This document shows, piece by piece, positions 1-7,479 of a stretch of 35,253 nt of DNA. The DNA comes from an uncultured Chitinophagaceae bacterium (GTDB lineage: Bacteria; Bacteroidota; Bacteroidia; Chitinophagales; Chitinophagaceae), in assembly GCA_937919945.1 (NCBI GenBank), contig CALESY010000164.1, positions 1-35,253 on the forward strand, given 5' to 3'. Under the pieces are notes generated by a model that was not told the origin of the DNA, did not search any database, and saw nothing but the letters and a program-made list of their open reading frames with translations. A program made the position numbers and the translations under genes. Within the stretch, counting starts at the first letter, position 1. Each line of letters starts with the position of its first letter.

Positions 1-152
1 AACGAATACTATACATTCTCTTTGTAAAAGGGGATGACAGAGAGAATATATGCAGCTATAAGTTTTTAGTTTTTTGCAAGTTTTTGCCAGGCATCATCTT
101 GACACCTGATTTCAGGACATAAATTATTGAAACGACACTCATATCTTATCAT

Positions 153-201
153 GGCTAAAGCCTTTTACTTTAGTTGTATTGCCCCATGCTTCAGCATGGG
201 G
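153..201. repeat. Pair of short palindromes, REP-like
   Basis: Two hairpins lie 19 bases apart in the AT-rich leader before the rhomboid gene. The first is GGCT-AA-AGCC (153-162). The second is CCCCATGC-TTCA-GCATGGGG (182-201), a perfect 8-bp stem. Paired palindromes of this kind, often containing a GGCTAAAGCC-like core, resemble the repeated elements mobilised by REP-associated tyrosine transposases (RAYT) in Bacteroidota. Only one copy is in this window, so its repeat status is an inference. No transposase gene is next to it. The rest of the first 284 bases holds no gene I can support. Confidence 0.35.
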
Positions 202-302
202 TTAGTGGCAGGTCGATTATAAATCAATTGCTAAGGTAGTACTCTGTATGGGGTGCGAAATTTTCATTCAAACTCATATATTGTGTGAGAATATCAAGAC
301 TT

Positions 303-1790
303 ATGAAACTCAGAATAGGTACAAAATACAAGGCGGACTACCCTGCTAACGGAATAAATGCTGATAGGTTTATTGCATCGTGTTATATTAGTTTGAAAAA
401 ACTGAGTTGGGATATTAAATATATTAGCAAAAGTGGAGTTATAGGCTATACTCCCTTTTCTATGAGAACAGGTAATGAAGAAATCACTGTCAGAATTGAA
501 AATGATATTATTAGCATCAAAAGTGAAACACTTGGTAGCCAGTTACATGACTGGGGAAAAAATGAGAAAAATGCTGATTCTTTTATTGAAACGTACAATG
601 AAACTATCAATGAACTAACAGAGGAAGCTATTACCTCGACACTTTCAGAATTGAATATTGAAGCCTCTGGTGAGGATATACTTTCTTCTGAAAATTATCA
701 TAGCACTGAAAAAGCCGGAGGTTTTTTCAGCTTGTTTATACCTCGTGAAGGATATTTTATTACCCCAATACTTATTACCCTCAATATTTTAGTATTCATA
801 ATAATGGCGGCATCAGGTGTTCATATTGTAACTCCGGAAGCAGAAGATATTTATAATTGGGGTGGTAATTATGGCTCTGGTACGTTGAACGGTCAGTGGT
901 GGCGAATATTTACGTGTGCCTATATACATATCGGTGTCATACACCTGTTAATGAATATGTATGGATTGCTGTATATAGGATTGTTTTTAGAACCTTTACT
1001 TGGTAAATGGAAATTCCTTATTGCTTATATACTAACTGGCATTACATCTAGCCTACTAAGCTTGTATATACATCCTGATGTTGTTAGCGCAGGTGCTTCG
1101 GGTGCTATCTTCGGTATGTATGGTGTGTTTTTAGCCATGCTAACCACAAACCTTATTGATAAAGCAAGCAAAAAAGCCATACTGCCAAGTATTGCTGTAT
1201 TTGTAGGTTACAATTTGATTAATGGTTTAAAAGAGGGTGTTGACAATGCCGGTCATATAGGCGGTTTAATAGGTGGACTATTATTAGGATATGCGTACTA
1301 CAGCAGTTTGAAAAATGCAGACAACAAAATGTTAAGCACTATTACCAGTATAGCTGCAACCTTGATTGTTTTAGCACTAATACCAATCACATTTATAGCT
1401 ACTCATAATAGCGATGAAGCTTATATAAGTGCAGTGGAACGGTTCACGCAAAATTTTGAAAAGTTCAGCAGCATGGAGTCTATGGCTTTGGAGGTATATA
1501 AATTACCTGAAAACACTCCTAAAGAGAAGTTGTTGAACGAAATTCAGAACGTAGGTATTTATTATTGGAATGAATGCGAAAAAGTAATAACTGAAAATGA
1601 AAAAATTGCACCAAACAACAAGGCAAGAAAAATAAATGATGGACTTAAAGAGTATGTTGCTATAAGAAAGCAGACCTACGAATTATTATATAAAAAAATA
1701 AATGAAAATACAGAGGTGTATGATGCGAAAATTGAAGAACTTAATAAACAAACTGAAGTTTCACTATCAAAAATAAAAGAGATAGAATAA
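303..1790 (+). CDS. Rhomboid family intramembrane serine protease with extra N- and C-terminal domains
   Basis: This is an integral-membrane serine protease that would cleave transmembrane substrates within the bilayer. Counting from the ATG at 303 (495 aa), about 145 cytosolic residues come first, followed by a six-helix rhomboid core at about residues 150-365. The core has WWR (199-201), HLLMN with the oxyanion Asn (214-218), the nucleophile motif GASG with Ser266, and NAGHIGG with catalytic His318, so the Ser-His dyad is intact. About 125 charged, helical residues follow the last helix. The N-terminal part has an ITVRIE...IKSE...DWGKN pattern that I recall from other Bacteroidota membrane proteins. 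A GTG at 285 could add six residues; neither start has an obvious ribosome binding site. The gene is more AT-rich than its neighbours, and its stop lies four bases from the convergent yjbR-like gene. The substrate is unknown. Confidence 0.9.
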   Translation: MKLRIGTKYKADYPANGINADRFIASCYISLKKLSWDIKYISKSGVIGYTPFSMRTGNEEITVRIENDIISIKSETLGSQLHDWGKNEKNADSFIETYNETINELTEEAITSTLSELNIEASGEDILSSENYHSTEKAGGFFSLFIPREGYFITPILITLNILVFIIMAASGVHIVTPEAEDIYNWGGNYGSGTLNGQWWRIFTCAYIHIGVIHLLMNMYGLLYIGLFLEPLLGKWKFLIAYILTGITSSLLSLYIHPDVVSAGASGAIFGMYGVFLAMLTTNLIDKASKKAILPSIAVFVGYNLINGLKEGVDNAGHIGGLIGGLLLGYAYYSSLKNADNKMLSTITSIAATLIVLALIPITFIATHNSDEAYISAVERFTQNFEKFSSMESMALEVYKLPENTPKEKLLNEIQNVGIYYWNECEKVITENEKIAPNNKARKINDGLKEYVAIRKQTYELLYKKINENTEVYDAKIEELNKQTEVSLSKIKEIE

Positions 1791-1794
1791 CTAT

Positions 1795-2121
1795 TCACTT
1801 CTTTTTCTTCACTACCAAATTATAACTATCCAGCACCATTTCTTTCAGTTGTTTATTGGTGAGGGTGCCGTCAACAATTATTGTGTTCCAGTGTATTTTA
1901 CTCATGTGGTAGCCGGGTAGTATGCAGGGGTATTCTTCACGTAGCTGAATGGCGCGCTCGGGGTCGCACTTCGCATTGAATTGCAGTGTTTCGGTATCAA
2001 GCGGTACAAGCAAAAACATTTTTCCGCCGGCTTTGAAAACCAACACGGTTTCACCAAAAGGGAAGCCTTCTGTAACGTCGGGTAGGCTGATGGCATAATC
2101 GCGAAGTTGCTCTATGTTCAT
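1795..2121 (-). CDS. MmcQ/YjbR family protein
   Basis: This small protein (108 aa from the second Met) belongs to the YjbR/MmcQ family, which has a CyaY-like fold often annotated as DNA-binding; its biochemical role is not established. Family features are visible: an N-terminal helix MNIEQLRDYAISLPDVTE, the segment GFPFGETVLVFKAGGKMF, and a C-terminal stretch with HMSKIHWNTI and a helix ending in a lysine run. The length fits the family (about 105-120 aa). An in-frame ATG five codons further upstream (2136) is possible, but the family normally begins MNIE-like. The gene is convergent with the rhomboid gene and divergent from the next gene. Confidence 0.85.
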   Translation of the reverse strand: MNIEQLRDYAISLPDVTEGFPFGETVLVFKAGGKMFLLVPLDTETLQFNAKCDPERAIQLREEYPCILPGYHMSKIHWNTIIVDGTLTNKQLKEMVLDSYNLVVKKKK

Positions 2122-2165
2122 AAGTCTAAGATACATAAAGCATATAGAAATAATATTTTGAGCGA

Positions 2166-2192
2166 TTATGCGTTATAGCATAAAACCGGTTT
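2166..2192. promoter_or_regulatory. Hairpin plus AAACCGGTTT palindrome abutting a start codon
   Basis: Two dyad elements sit between the divergent yjbR-like gene and the small membrane protein gene. TTATGC/GCATAA (2166-2171 and 2178-2183) has a 6-base loop, and the perfect 10-base palindrome AAACCGGTTT (2183-2192) ends exactly at the ATG at 2193. The position suits an operator or translational control site, but nothing else supports this. It may be chance. Confidence 0.2.
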
Positions 2193-2582
2193 ATGAAAAG
2201 GATACTCACCATCATTGGTGGTACATTTCTGATACTTATAGTATTCAGTATCATCAGTATTTTTCTCTCTGTAATACCCGGCAAAACGAAACGATCAGAT
2301 AGCAAGCCGCTTACAGGCAAGCTTAATGCAATTACTACCTGTTGCCCGGGTGGCGATATTACTTTCCATATGGATAATGATGGTGGTAAATCTTACTACA
2401 TCAACCGAGGGGTAGAAAGCGGACTGAATGTTGAGCAATTACAAAAAGAACTGATTGGCAAAACCATTACAGTCTATTACTACCGCTATGGTTGGAACGT
2501 AATAAACTTTCGCAACCAAGTGCAGCATATTTGTGAACTGCGCACGAAGGATAAAGTGTATTATACGGAACTGATAGATTAA
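2193..2582 (+). CDS. Small membrane-anchored protein of unknown function
   Basis: I do not recognise this 129-aa protein. It begins with a single strong hydrophobic segment (about residues 4-27), followed by a basic stretch (GKTKR). This suggests one transmembrane helix or uncleaved signal anchor with about 100 soluble residues after it. The soluble part looks beta-rich: TGKLNAITTCCPGGDITFHMDN, then KTITVYYYRYGWNVINF. It contains an adjacent CysCys and a third Cys near the C-terminus. The gene lies alone, divergent from the yjbR-like gene and convergent with the next gene, 20 bases apart. Confidence 0.6.
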   Translation: MKRILTIIGGTFLILIVFSIISIFLSVIPGKTKRSDSKPLTGKLNAITTCCPGGDITFHMDNDGGKSYYINRGVESGLNVEQLQKELIGKTITVYYYRYGWNVINFRNQVQHICELRTKDKVYYTELID

Positions 2583-2602
2583 TTGCCGATAAATAGAATG
2601 TC

Positions 2603-3088
2603 CTATACAACAGCACCGCTAATGCCACCTGCCATTCCCTGCATATGGTTGCAGCAGTATATTAATATCAGTACAAGCAATGCGCTTTTGCCTTCGGTAT
2701 AATTATCGTCTGTTTCTATCTGATAATTGAATGAAAACTGTGTCCATTTAAAATCGGGCTTAAGCGTTATGATAGGATGGTCAGTATCCGTGACCAACGA
2801 AAACTTGTTGTGCCAAATACCTGATTTGAACATGTATGATTTACCAAGGTATTCTATAGTCATACCACCCCAATTGAACTTTACTTTAGCAACTATTTCT
2901 TCACCCTTCATCACATTCAGCTCTGAATGCCAAAAATTGGCAGACTCTACACGATACTCACTACTACCTTGTGTTATTTTCACTTTCATGGAAAACCAAC
3001 CATCGTAGCCTACCATGCCAAGTGAGTTATTGTTTTCATCAAACAATTCAAAGTGCCGGTTGTGTTCTCCTTTTGCAGTATACTTCAT
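2603..3088 (-). CDS. LURP-one/phospholipid-scramblase-like protein, hypothetical
   Basis: This is a 161-aa protein from the ATG at 3088. It consists of successive short beta-strand pairs with repeated G-x-x-G-W/F patterns (GYDGWFSMKVKI, VKFNWGGMTIEYLGKSYMF, HNKFSLVTDTDHPIITLKPDF), as expected for the tubby/LURP-one/scramblase fold. It ends with a hydrophobic segment (about SALLVLILIYCC) and a Gly-rich tail, which could be a single C-terminal membrane anchor. The fold assignment is from pattern only. An upstream in-frame ATG at 3142 would add 18 residues that look like leader sequence (IRRHFSLLSIFKK) and lack the fold. Its role is unknown. Downstream of the parE-like gene on the same strand with a short gap, so co-transcription is possible. 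Confidence 0.5.
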   Translation of the reverse strand: MKYTAKGEHNRHFELFDENNNSLGMVGYDGWFSMKVKITQGSSEYRVESANFWHSELNVMKGEEIVAKVKFNWGGMTIEYLGKSYMFKSGIWHNKFSLVTDTDHPIITLKPDFKWTQFSFNYQIETDDNYTEGKSALLVLILIYCCNHMQGMAGGISGAVV

Positions 3089-3162
3089 ATAGCTAAGTTT
3101 CTTAAATATACTCAATAATGAGAAGTGTCTTCGTATTACCAACGTATTGTAATAACTGAAGC

Positions 3163-5058
3163 CTATTCCTCAATAACGGCACCTACCTCTTCTGCCAAAT
3201 CTTTTTCTACGCGCAGCCCAGCAATAATATCCAGTTGGCGTTGCGGGGTGTTCTTGCCCATGTAGTATTCCAGCAGTTTCTGTATCTGCGCTTCCTGCCC
3301 GAGCAGCACGGGTTCTTTCCGCATATCTTCACCTATAAACTGAGCAAACTCTTCGGGGCTTATTTCACCCAAACCTTTGAAGCGTGTTATCTCGGGCTTG
3401 TTGCCAAGTTCAGCAATGGCTTTGCGGCGTTCTTCGTCAGTGTAGCAATAGATGGTCTTTTGCTTGTTGCGTACGCGGAAAAGAGGTGTTTCTAAAATAT
3501 ATACATGTCCGTTTTTAACGAGGTCTGGGAAGAACTGCAGGAAGAACGTCATTATCAGCAGGCGGATGTGCATACCGTCCACATCGGCATCAGTAGCTAT
3601 TACTATATTGTTGTAGCGCAAGCCATCCATGCCCTCTTCTATGTTCAGCGCGTGTTGCAGCAGGTTGAACTCTTCATTTTCGTACACTACTTTTTTAGTA
3701 AGTCCATAACAGTTGAGCGGCTTACCGCGCAGGCTGAATACAGCTTGCGACTCTACATTTCTACTTTTAGTGATGCTACCACTGGCACTATCACCCTCGG
3801 TAATGAAGATGGTGCTTTCCAGTTGCTTTTGCTGAAACTCCTCTTTGCCTTTATTGGGCACATCATCATTGAGGTGTATGCGGCAATCGCGGAGTTTTTT
3901 ATTGTGCAGGTTGGCTTTCTTCGCACGTTCATTTGCCAGCTTGCGTATGCCGGATAGTTCTTTGCGTTCGCGTTCGCTTTGTTCTATTCGTTTTTTTAAC
4001 GCATCGGCAGTAGTAGGGTTTTTATGCAGGAAGTTATCCAGTTCTTTGGCAAGAAACTCTAACACAAAAGCCTTCATGCTTTGCCCGCCTTCTGATACAG
4101 TAAGTGAACCAAGTTTGGTTTTTGTCTGGCTTTCGAATACAGGCTCTTGTACACGTACTGACACTGCCGCGCAAATGCTCTGACGGACATCTGCCGCGTC
4201 GTAATCTTTTTTATAAAAGTCGCGGATAACTTTTACGAACGCCTCACGAAAAGCTGCCTGGTGTGTACCACCCTGTGTTGTGTGCTGCCCGTTGACGAAT
4301 GAATAGATATCCTCGCCATAATCGCCTGTATGTGTCAGTGCTACTTCTATATCCTCGCCCTTCAAGTGAATGATGGGGTAACGGCAGCTTTCGGGGTTGG
4401 TTTTGCGTTGCAGCAAATCCAGCAAACCGTTTTTTGATACATAGTTTTTACCGTTCAGGTTTATTTGCAAGCCTGCATTTAGGAAACAGTAGTTCCATAC
4501 CTGATTTTCGATATAGTCGTGTATGAAATGGTAGTGCTTAAAAACGGAGTCGTCGGGTGTAAAGCTGACGAGTGTGCCGTTGGCTTCTGTGGTAGCAGTT
4601 TCTTTATGCTCTTTGGTAAGTACCCCGCGTTCAAACTCGGCAGTTTTCATCTTACCATCGCGAAAGGCGGTTACCTTGAAATAAGTACTTAGTGCGTTCA
4701 CCGCTTTTGTACCCACACCATTCAAACCCACCGATTTTTGGAAGGCTTTGCTATCGTACTTGGCACCTGTGTTTATTTTGCTTACTACATCAACCACTTT
4801 GCCTAAAGGAATACCACGACCATAGTCGCGCACAGAAACGGTGCCTTTATCTATCGTTACCTCAACGCGCTTACCGAAGCCCATTGTATATTCGTCAATA
4901 CAGTTGTCTATTACCTCCTTGAGTAGTACGTATATACCATCATCCACACTGCTACCATCGCCCAGCTTGCCGATGTACATACCGGGGCGCAGGCGTATAT
5001 GCTCGCGCCAGTCGAGCGAGCGGATACTGTCTTCGGTATATTGATTCTGTTCTGCCAT
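3163..5058 (-). CDS. parE: DNA topoisomerase IV subunit B (GyrB/ParE type IIA ATPase)
   Basis: This is the ATPase subunit of a type IIA topoisomerase, which acts with a ParC/GyrA partner (not in the window) in decatenation or supercoil control. Counting from the in-frame start three codons upstream at 5067: GHKL ATPase motifs EVIDNCIDE (51-59), DYGRGIP (81-87) and GLNGVGTKAVNALS (114-127); transducer QTK (314-316); TOPRIM EGDSASGS (424-431) with the DADVDG acidic motif (493-498); and RFKGLGE (562-568). Length (631 aa from the chosen ATG) and the absence of the large GyrB insert favour ParE over GyrB. The ATG at 5058 gives MAEQNQY. A -7-like box TATATTTG lies just upstream. Confidence 0.93.
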   Translation of the reverse strand: MAEQNQYTEDSIRSLDWREHIRLRPGMYIGKLGDGSSVDDGIYVLLKEVIDNCIDEYTMGFGKRVEVTIDKGTVSVRDYGRGIPLGKVVDVVSKINTGAKYDSKAFQKSVGLNGVGTKAVNALSTYFKVTAFRDGKMKTAEFERGVLTKEHKETATTEANGTLVSFTPDDSVFKHYHFIHDYIENQVWNYCFLNAGLQINLNGKNYVSKNGLLDLLQRKTNPESCRYPIIHLKGEDIEVALTHTGDYGEDIYSFVNGQHTTQGGTHQAAFREAFVKVIRDFYKKDYDAADVRQSICAAVSVRVQEPVFESQTKTKLGSLTVSEGGQSMKAFVLEFLAKELDNFLHKNPTTADALKKRIEQSERERKELSGIRKLANERAKKANLHNKKLRDCRIHLNDDVPNKGKEEFQQKQLESTIFITEGDSASGSITKSRNVESQAVFSLRGKPLNCYGLTKKVVYENEEFNLLQHALNIEEGMDGLRYNNIVIATDADVDGMHIRLLIMTFFLQFFPDLVKNGHVYILETPLFRVRNKQKTIYCYTDEERRKAIAELGNKPEITRFKGLGEISPEEFAQFIGEDMRKEPVLLGQEAQIQKLLEYYMGKNTPQRQLDIIAGLRVEKDLAEEVGAVIEE

Positions 5059-5064
5059 ACAGTG

Positions 5065-5072
5065 CAAATATA
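5065..5072 (-). promoter_or_regulatory. Putative -7 box for parE
   Basis: On the minus strand the sequence reads TATATTTG, matching the Bacteroidota -7 consensus TAnnTTTG. It is seven bases before the chosen parE ATG, so the transcript would be almost leaderless. I see no convincing -33 TTG at the usual 17-21 base spacing, which lowers confidence. Confidence 0.35.
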
Positions 5073-5152
5073 AGTTTGAACCGGGATTTTAGGGATTTAT
5101 CTGATAAGGTTCGAAGAAAAGGACACTCTGTATAGGTTAGCGTCAAATAATA

Positions 5153-5172
5153 AAAGCCCCAGATGGGGCTTT
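5153..5172 (-). terminator. Rho-independent terminator downstream of tRNA-Ser
   Basis: The stem AAAGCCCC/GGGGCTTT has a four-base loop (AGAT in forward sense). Read on the minus strand it is followed by TTATTATTT, giving a standard terminator 12 bases past the tRNA 3' end. It separates the tRNA transcript from the parE promoter. Confidence 0.8.
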
Positions 5173-5184
5173 ACAATTATCAGG

Positions 5185-5273
5185 CGGAGAGAAAGGGATT
5201 CGAACCCTTGATACCCTTTGACAGGCATACACACTTTCCAGGCGTGCCTCTTCAACCACTCGAGCATCTCTCC
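5185..5273 (-). tRNA. tRNA-Ser (anticodon GGA)
   Basis: This 89-nt class II tRNA reads on the minus strand from acceptor GGAGAGA to TCTCTCC, with discriminator G. The D arm contains CTCGAGTGGTTGAAGAG. The anticodon stem CACGC/GTGTG encloses the loop CTGGAAA, giving anticodon GGA for UCC/UCU codons. A long variable arm (stem ATGCC/GGTAT) identifies it as serine. The T arm is AAGGG-TTCGAAT-CCCTT. The 3' CCA is not encoded (the genome reads CCT). It sits between tatD and parE with its own terminator. Confidence 0.95.
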
Positions 5274-5283
5274 GTAAGGGCAG

Positions 5284-5291
5284 CAAAGCTA
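5284..5291 (-). promoter_or_regulatory. Putative -7 box for tRNA-Ser
   Basis: The minus strand reads TAGCTTTG, a full match to TAnnTTTG, 10 bases before the mature tRNA 5' end. This is the expected distance for transcription starting just before the tRNA. It lies between the tRNA and the tatD stop codon. No clear -33 TTG is seen. Confidence 0.45.
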
Positions 5292-5299
5292 ATCAAAAA

Positions 5300-6064
5300 T
5301 CAGACACCGAACAGTTTTTCGGCATTAGCGGTAGTAATCTGTGCTACTAGTTCTTTGTTCATCTGCATCACATCGCCTATTTTCTCAGCTATCAGCGGTA
5401 TGTAGCTGCTTTCGTTGCGCTTACCACGGTAGGGCATGGGTGCAAGATAGGGGGCGTCAGTTTCCAGTACTACATTGTTCAGCCCTACTACTTTTATAAT
5501 ATCGGGTAGCGTGCTTTTTTTGAATGTTACCACACCACCTATGCCGAGGTAGAACCCGAGGTCAATAACATGCTTTGCTTCTTCCAACGTGCCACTGAAG
5601 CAATGAAATACACCTTTGAGGTGTCCGTTTTGCTTACTGCGTGCTATATCTATACAGTCTTGGGTTGACTCTCTGCTGTGTATTACTATCGGTAGGTTGT
5701 ATTGCAATGCCCAGTCTATCTGCGTAGCAAAAGCTTCTTTCTGCTGTGCGGAGTGGGTAAGGTCCCAGTAGTAATCAAGCCCAATTTCACCAACGGCATA
5801 AAACTTTTCTTTGGCAAGCCATGTTTCTACTACTGCCAGTTCGTCTTCATAATTATCTTTTACATAGCAAGGGTGCAGGCCCATCATTGGGTAACAGTTA
5901 GCTGGCCATGTAGCAGCTATACGCATCATAGGTGCTATGGTGCTGTTATCGCAATTGGGCATATACATTTTGGTAACCCCGGCGTCAATAGCACGCTGTA
6001 TTATAGCCTGTTCGTCAATACTTAGTTGTTCGTCGTAGAGGTGTGTATGTGTATCTATATACAT
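5300..6064 (-). CDS. tatD: TatD family metal-dependent hydrolase (DNase)
   Basis: This TIM-barrel, divalent-metal hydrolase belongs to the TatD family (3'-5' exonuclease activity is known for E. coli TatD). It has 254 aa, the usual length. Metal ligands are all visible: DTHTHLY (His6, His8), GEIGLDYYWD (Glu93), VIHSRES (His129), VFHCFSG (His154) and LETDAPYLAP (Asp203), followed by the typical PYRGKRNESSYI segment. It starts six bases after the stop of the polysaccharide deacetylase gene, so it is probably the last gene of the batD-batE-deacetylase-tatD transcript. Confidence 0.95.
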   Translation of the reverse strand: MYIDTHTHLYDEQLSIDEQAIIQRAIDAGVTKMYMPNCDNSTIAPMMRIAATWPANCYPMMGLHPCYVKDNYEDELAVVETWLAKEKFYAVGEIGLDYYWDLTHSAQQKEAFATQIDWALQYNLPIVIHSRESTQDCIDIARSKQNGHLKGVFHCFSGTLEEAKHVIDLGFYLGIGGVVTFKKSTLPDIIKVVGLNNVVLETDAPYLAPMPYRGKRNESSYIPLIAEKIGDVMQMNKELVAQITTANAEKLFGV

Positions 6065-6070
6065 GATGTA

Positions 6071-6706
6071 TTAATGTTTGGGCAGTGCTTTCATTTCCCA
6101 ACCCATTTGTTGGCAATGCGCCAATACTTTCGGCAAGGCATAGCTCATCCTATCCCATGCTTTTTCGCTGTCGTGAAACACTACGATAGAGCCCGGCTCT
6201 ATATTGTCAAGTACATTAGCCAAGCATTTTTCGGGTGGCAGCATGGTGTCGAAGTCACCACTCAGCACATCCCACATATATATATAGTAAGCGGGGCGTT
6301 TATTCAATAACCTGTTTGCCTGACTGCGTTTAATACGCCCGTATGGCGGACGAAACAGTTTACTGTTTATGTGTTTGGCTGCTTTGTCAACATCGTTGAT
6401 GTATGTTTCTGTTTTGGTAAACCAACCATTCATATGGTTGTAAGTATGATTGCCAACGGTGTGCCCTTCGGTAATGGTTCGGTTATACACATCACTGTGT
6501 TTCACCACATTGTTTCCTATGCAAAAAAAAGTAGCTCTTGCGTTGTATTCTTTTAGCTGGTCGAGTACAAAGGGTGTGATGGTAGGGTGGGGGCCATCGT
6601 CGAACGTGAGGTACACAGATGGCTTTTCACTCTGTGGCATCTTCCAGTTGAGATGACAGTAAAAAAGCCTGCTGAGCCACCATGGCGTTTTAACGAGGTA
6701 AGCCAT
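6071..6706 (-). CDS. Polysaccharide deacetylase (NodB homology, CE4) family protein
   Basis: This is a carbohydrate esterase family 4 deacetylase of 211 aa. Canonical motifs in order: TFDDGP (34-39; Asp36 general base, Asp37 metal), HTYNH (His87 and His91 metal ligands), RPPYGR (119-124), the MWDVLSGDF segment (144-152) and VVFHDS with His178. Likely substrates are peptidoglycan or other N-acetylated glycans, but the substrate cannot be read from sequence. There is no cleavable signal peptide; the N-terminus (LVKTPWWLSRLFYCHL) is only weakly hydrophobic and could be a re-entrant or membrane-associated segment. It lies between batE (23-base gap) and tatD (6-base gap). Confidence 0.9.
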   Translation of the reverse strand: MAYLVKTPWWLSRLFYCHLNWKMPQSEKPSVYLTFDDGPHPTITPFVLDQLKEYNARATFFCIGNNVVKHSDVYNRTITEGHTVGNHTYNHMNGWFTKTETYINDVDKAAKHINSKLFRPPYGRIKRSQANRLLNKRPAYYIYMWDVLSGDFDTMLPPEKCLANVLDNIEPGSIVVFHDSEKAWDRMSYALPKVLAHCQQMGWEMKALPKH

Positions 6707-6729
6707 AGTGCAAACAAACGAATTTAAAA

Positions 6730-7479
6730 TCAGATTTCAATAAAGTCGGTTTTAAGCATCCAGCCGGTTTTGCCATCGGGCAATGTTACTTCCTGCCAGT
6801 TGCCACGAGAGATGTTGCCGGATAGTTTTACAGTGGTGCCTTCCGGAATACTTTGCGATTTACCGCTACCGGGTTTGTCCATCATATTGCTACTGCCCAT
6901 TACTACTGCTAGCTGGCTATCCGCCCTGCGCATGGCAGCAGTAAAGGATATGATAATAAAGAGTATCAATAGTGACCACCCACCTGCTTTTGCCTGGAAA
7001 GGTAGGCTGACAGGCGATTTGCCAAGCCTGTTAAGGATGGCATACAGCATCAGCAACAGGAATAATACAAGGGTTATAACAGCCCAAATATTGGCAGATG
7101 ATGCCGATGTAAGCCCCTTCCACCAGCGTATAAAAAAAATGTCTTGTGCCTCTGGTATACGGTTGGGTATGCGGCTCTGCGCCAGCAACAGGTTGTCTTG
7201 TATGTTTTTATCGGTTGGGTTTAGCAACAATGCACGTTGATAATTAAGTATGGCATTACCAATTTTATTGAGCTTATAGTATGCATTTCCGAGGTTGTAG
7301 TAGACGGCTGCATCGACAGGTTTGTCAGCTGCTATTTTCTCGTAATAATAAGCAGCACTATCATAGTTTTTTTGCTGATATGCGGTATTGGCTTTTTGCC
7401 AATATGCACTATAGTTGACAGATGCAAATAATGCAACGTGCAACAGCATACAACAAACAAATAGCGTTACGGCTCTCAT
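6730..7479 (-). CDS. batE: BatE-like protein: TPR plus SH3b domain, membrane anchored
   Basis: This 249-aa protein has a signal peptide (about 1-20), three TPR-like helix pairs (about 24-105, including YYNLGNAYYKLNKIGNAILNYQRALLLNP), two transmembrane helices (about 131-148 and 166-186), and a bacterial SH3 domain at the C-terminus (VVMGSSNMMDKP... GNWQEVTLPDGKTGWMLKTDFIEI). That architecture is BatE of the Bacteroides aerotolerance (bat) operon, which may help envelope integrity or oxidative stress survival; its molecular role is unknown. Its ATG overlaps the batD stop by four bases (ATGA), so the two are translationally coupled. Confidence 0.85.
   Translation of the reverse strand: MRAVTLFVCCMLLHVALFASVNYSAYWQKANTAYQQKNYDSAAYYYEKIAADKPVDAAVYYNLGNAYYKLNKIGNAILNYQRALLLNPTDKNIQDNLLLAQSRIPNRIPEAQDIFFIRWWKGLTSASSANIWAVITLVLFLLLMLYAILNRLGKSPVSLPFQAKAGGWSLLILFIIISFTAAMRRADSQLAVVMGSSNMMDKPGSGKSQSIPEGTTVKLSGNISRGNWQEVTLPDGKTGWMLKTDFIEI

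Noticed and set aside
15..47. Inverted repeat ATTCTCT/AGAGAAT as a terminator or IS end
   Set aside because: Only seven bases pair across a 19-base gap, with no T tract, target duplication or transposase nearby.
3505..3957. Long open frame of 150 codons opposite the topoisomerase gene
   Set aside because: It is antisense to a strongly conserved gene and its translation shows no family features; it mirrors the codon pattern of the real gene. The same applies to the 3845-4183 frame.
5185..5273. tRNA-Ser as an integration (att) site
   Set aside because: No integrase, phage gene or repeated 3' tRNA end is seen on either side within the window.
6770..7240. 156-codon frame opposite batE
   Set aside because: It is fully antisense to a gene with TPR and SH3 features and shows no recognisable domain.
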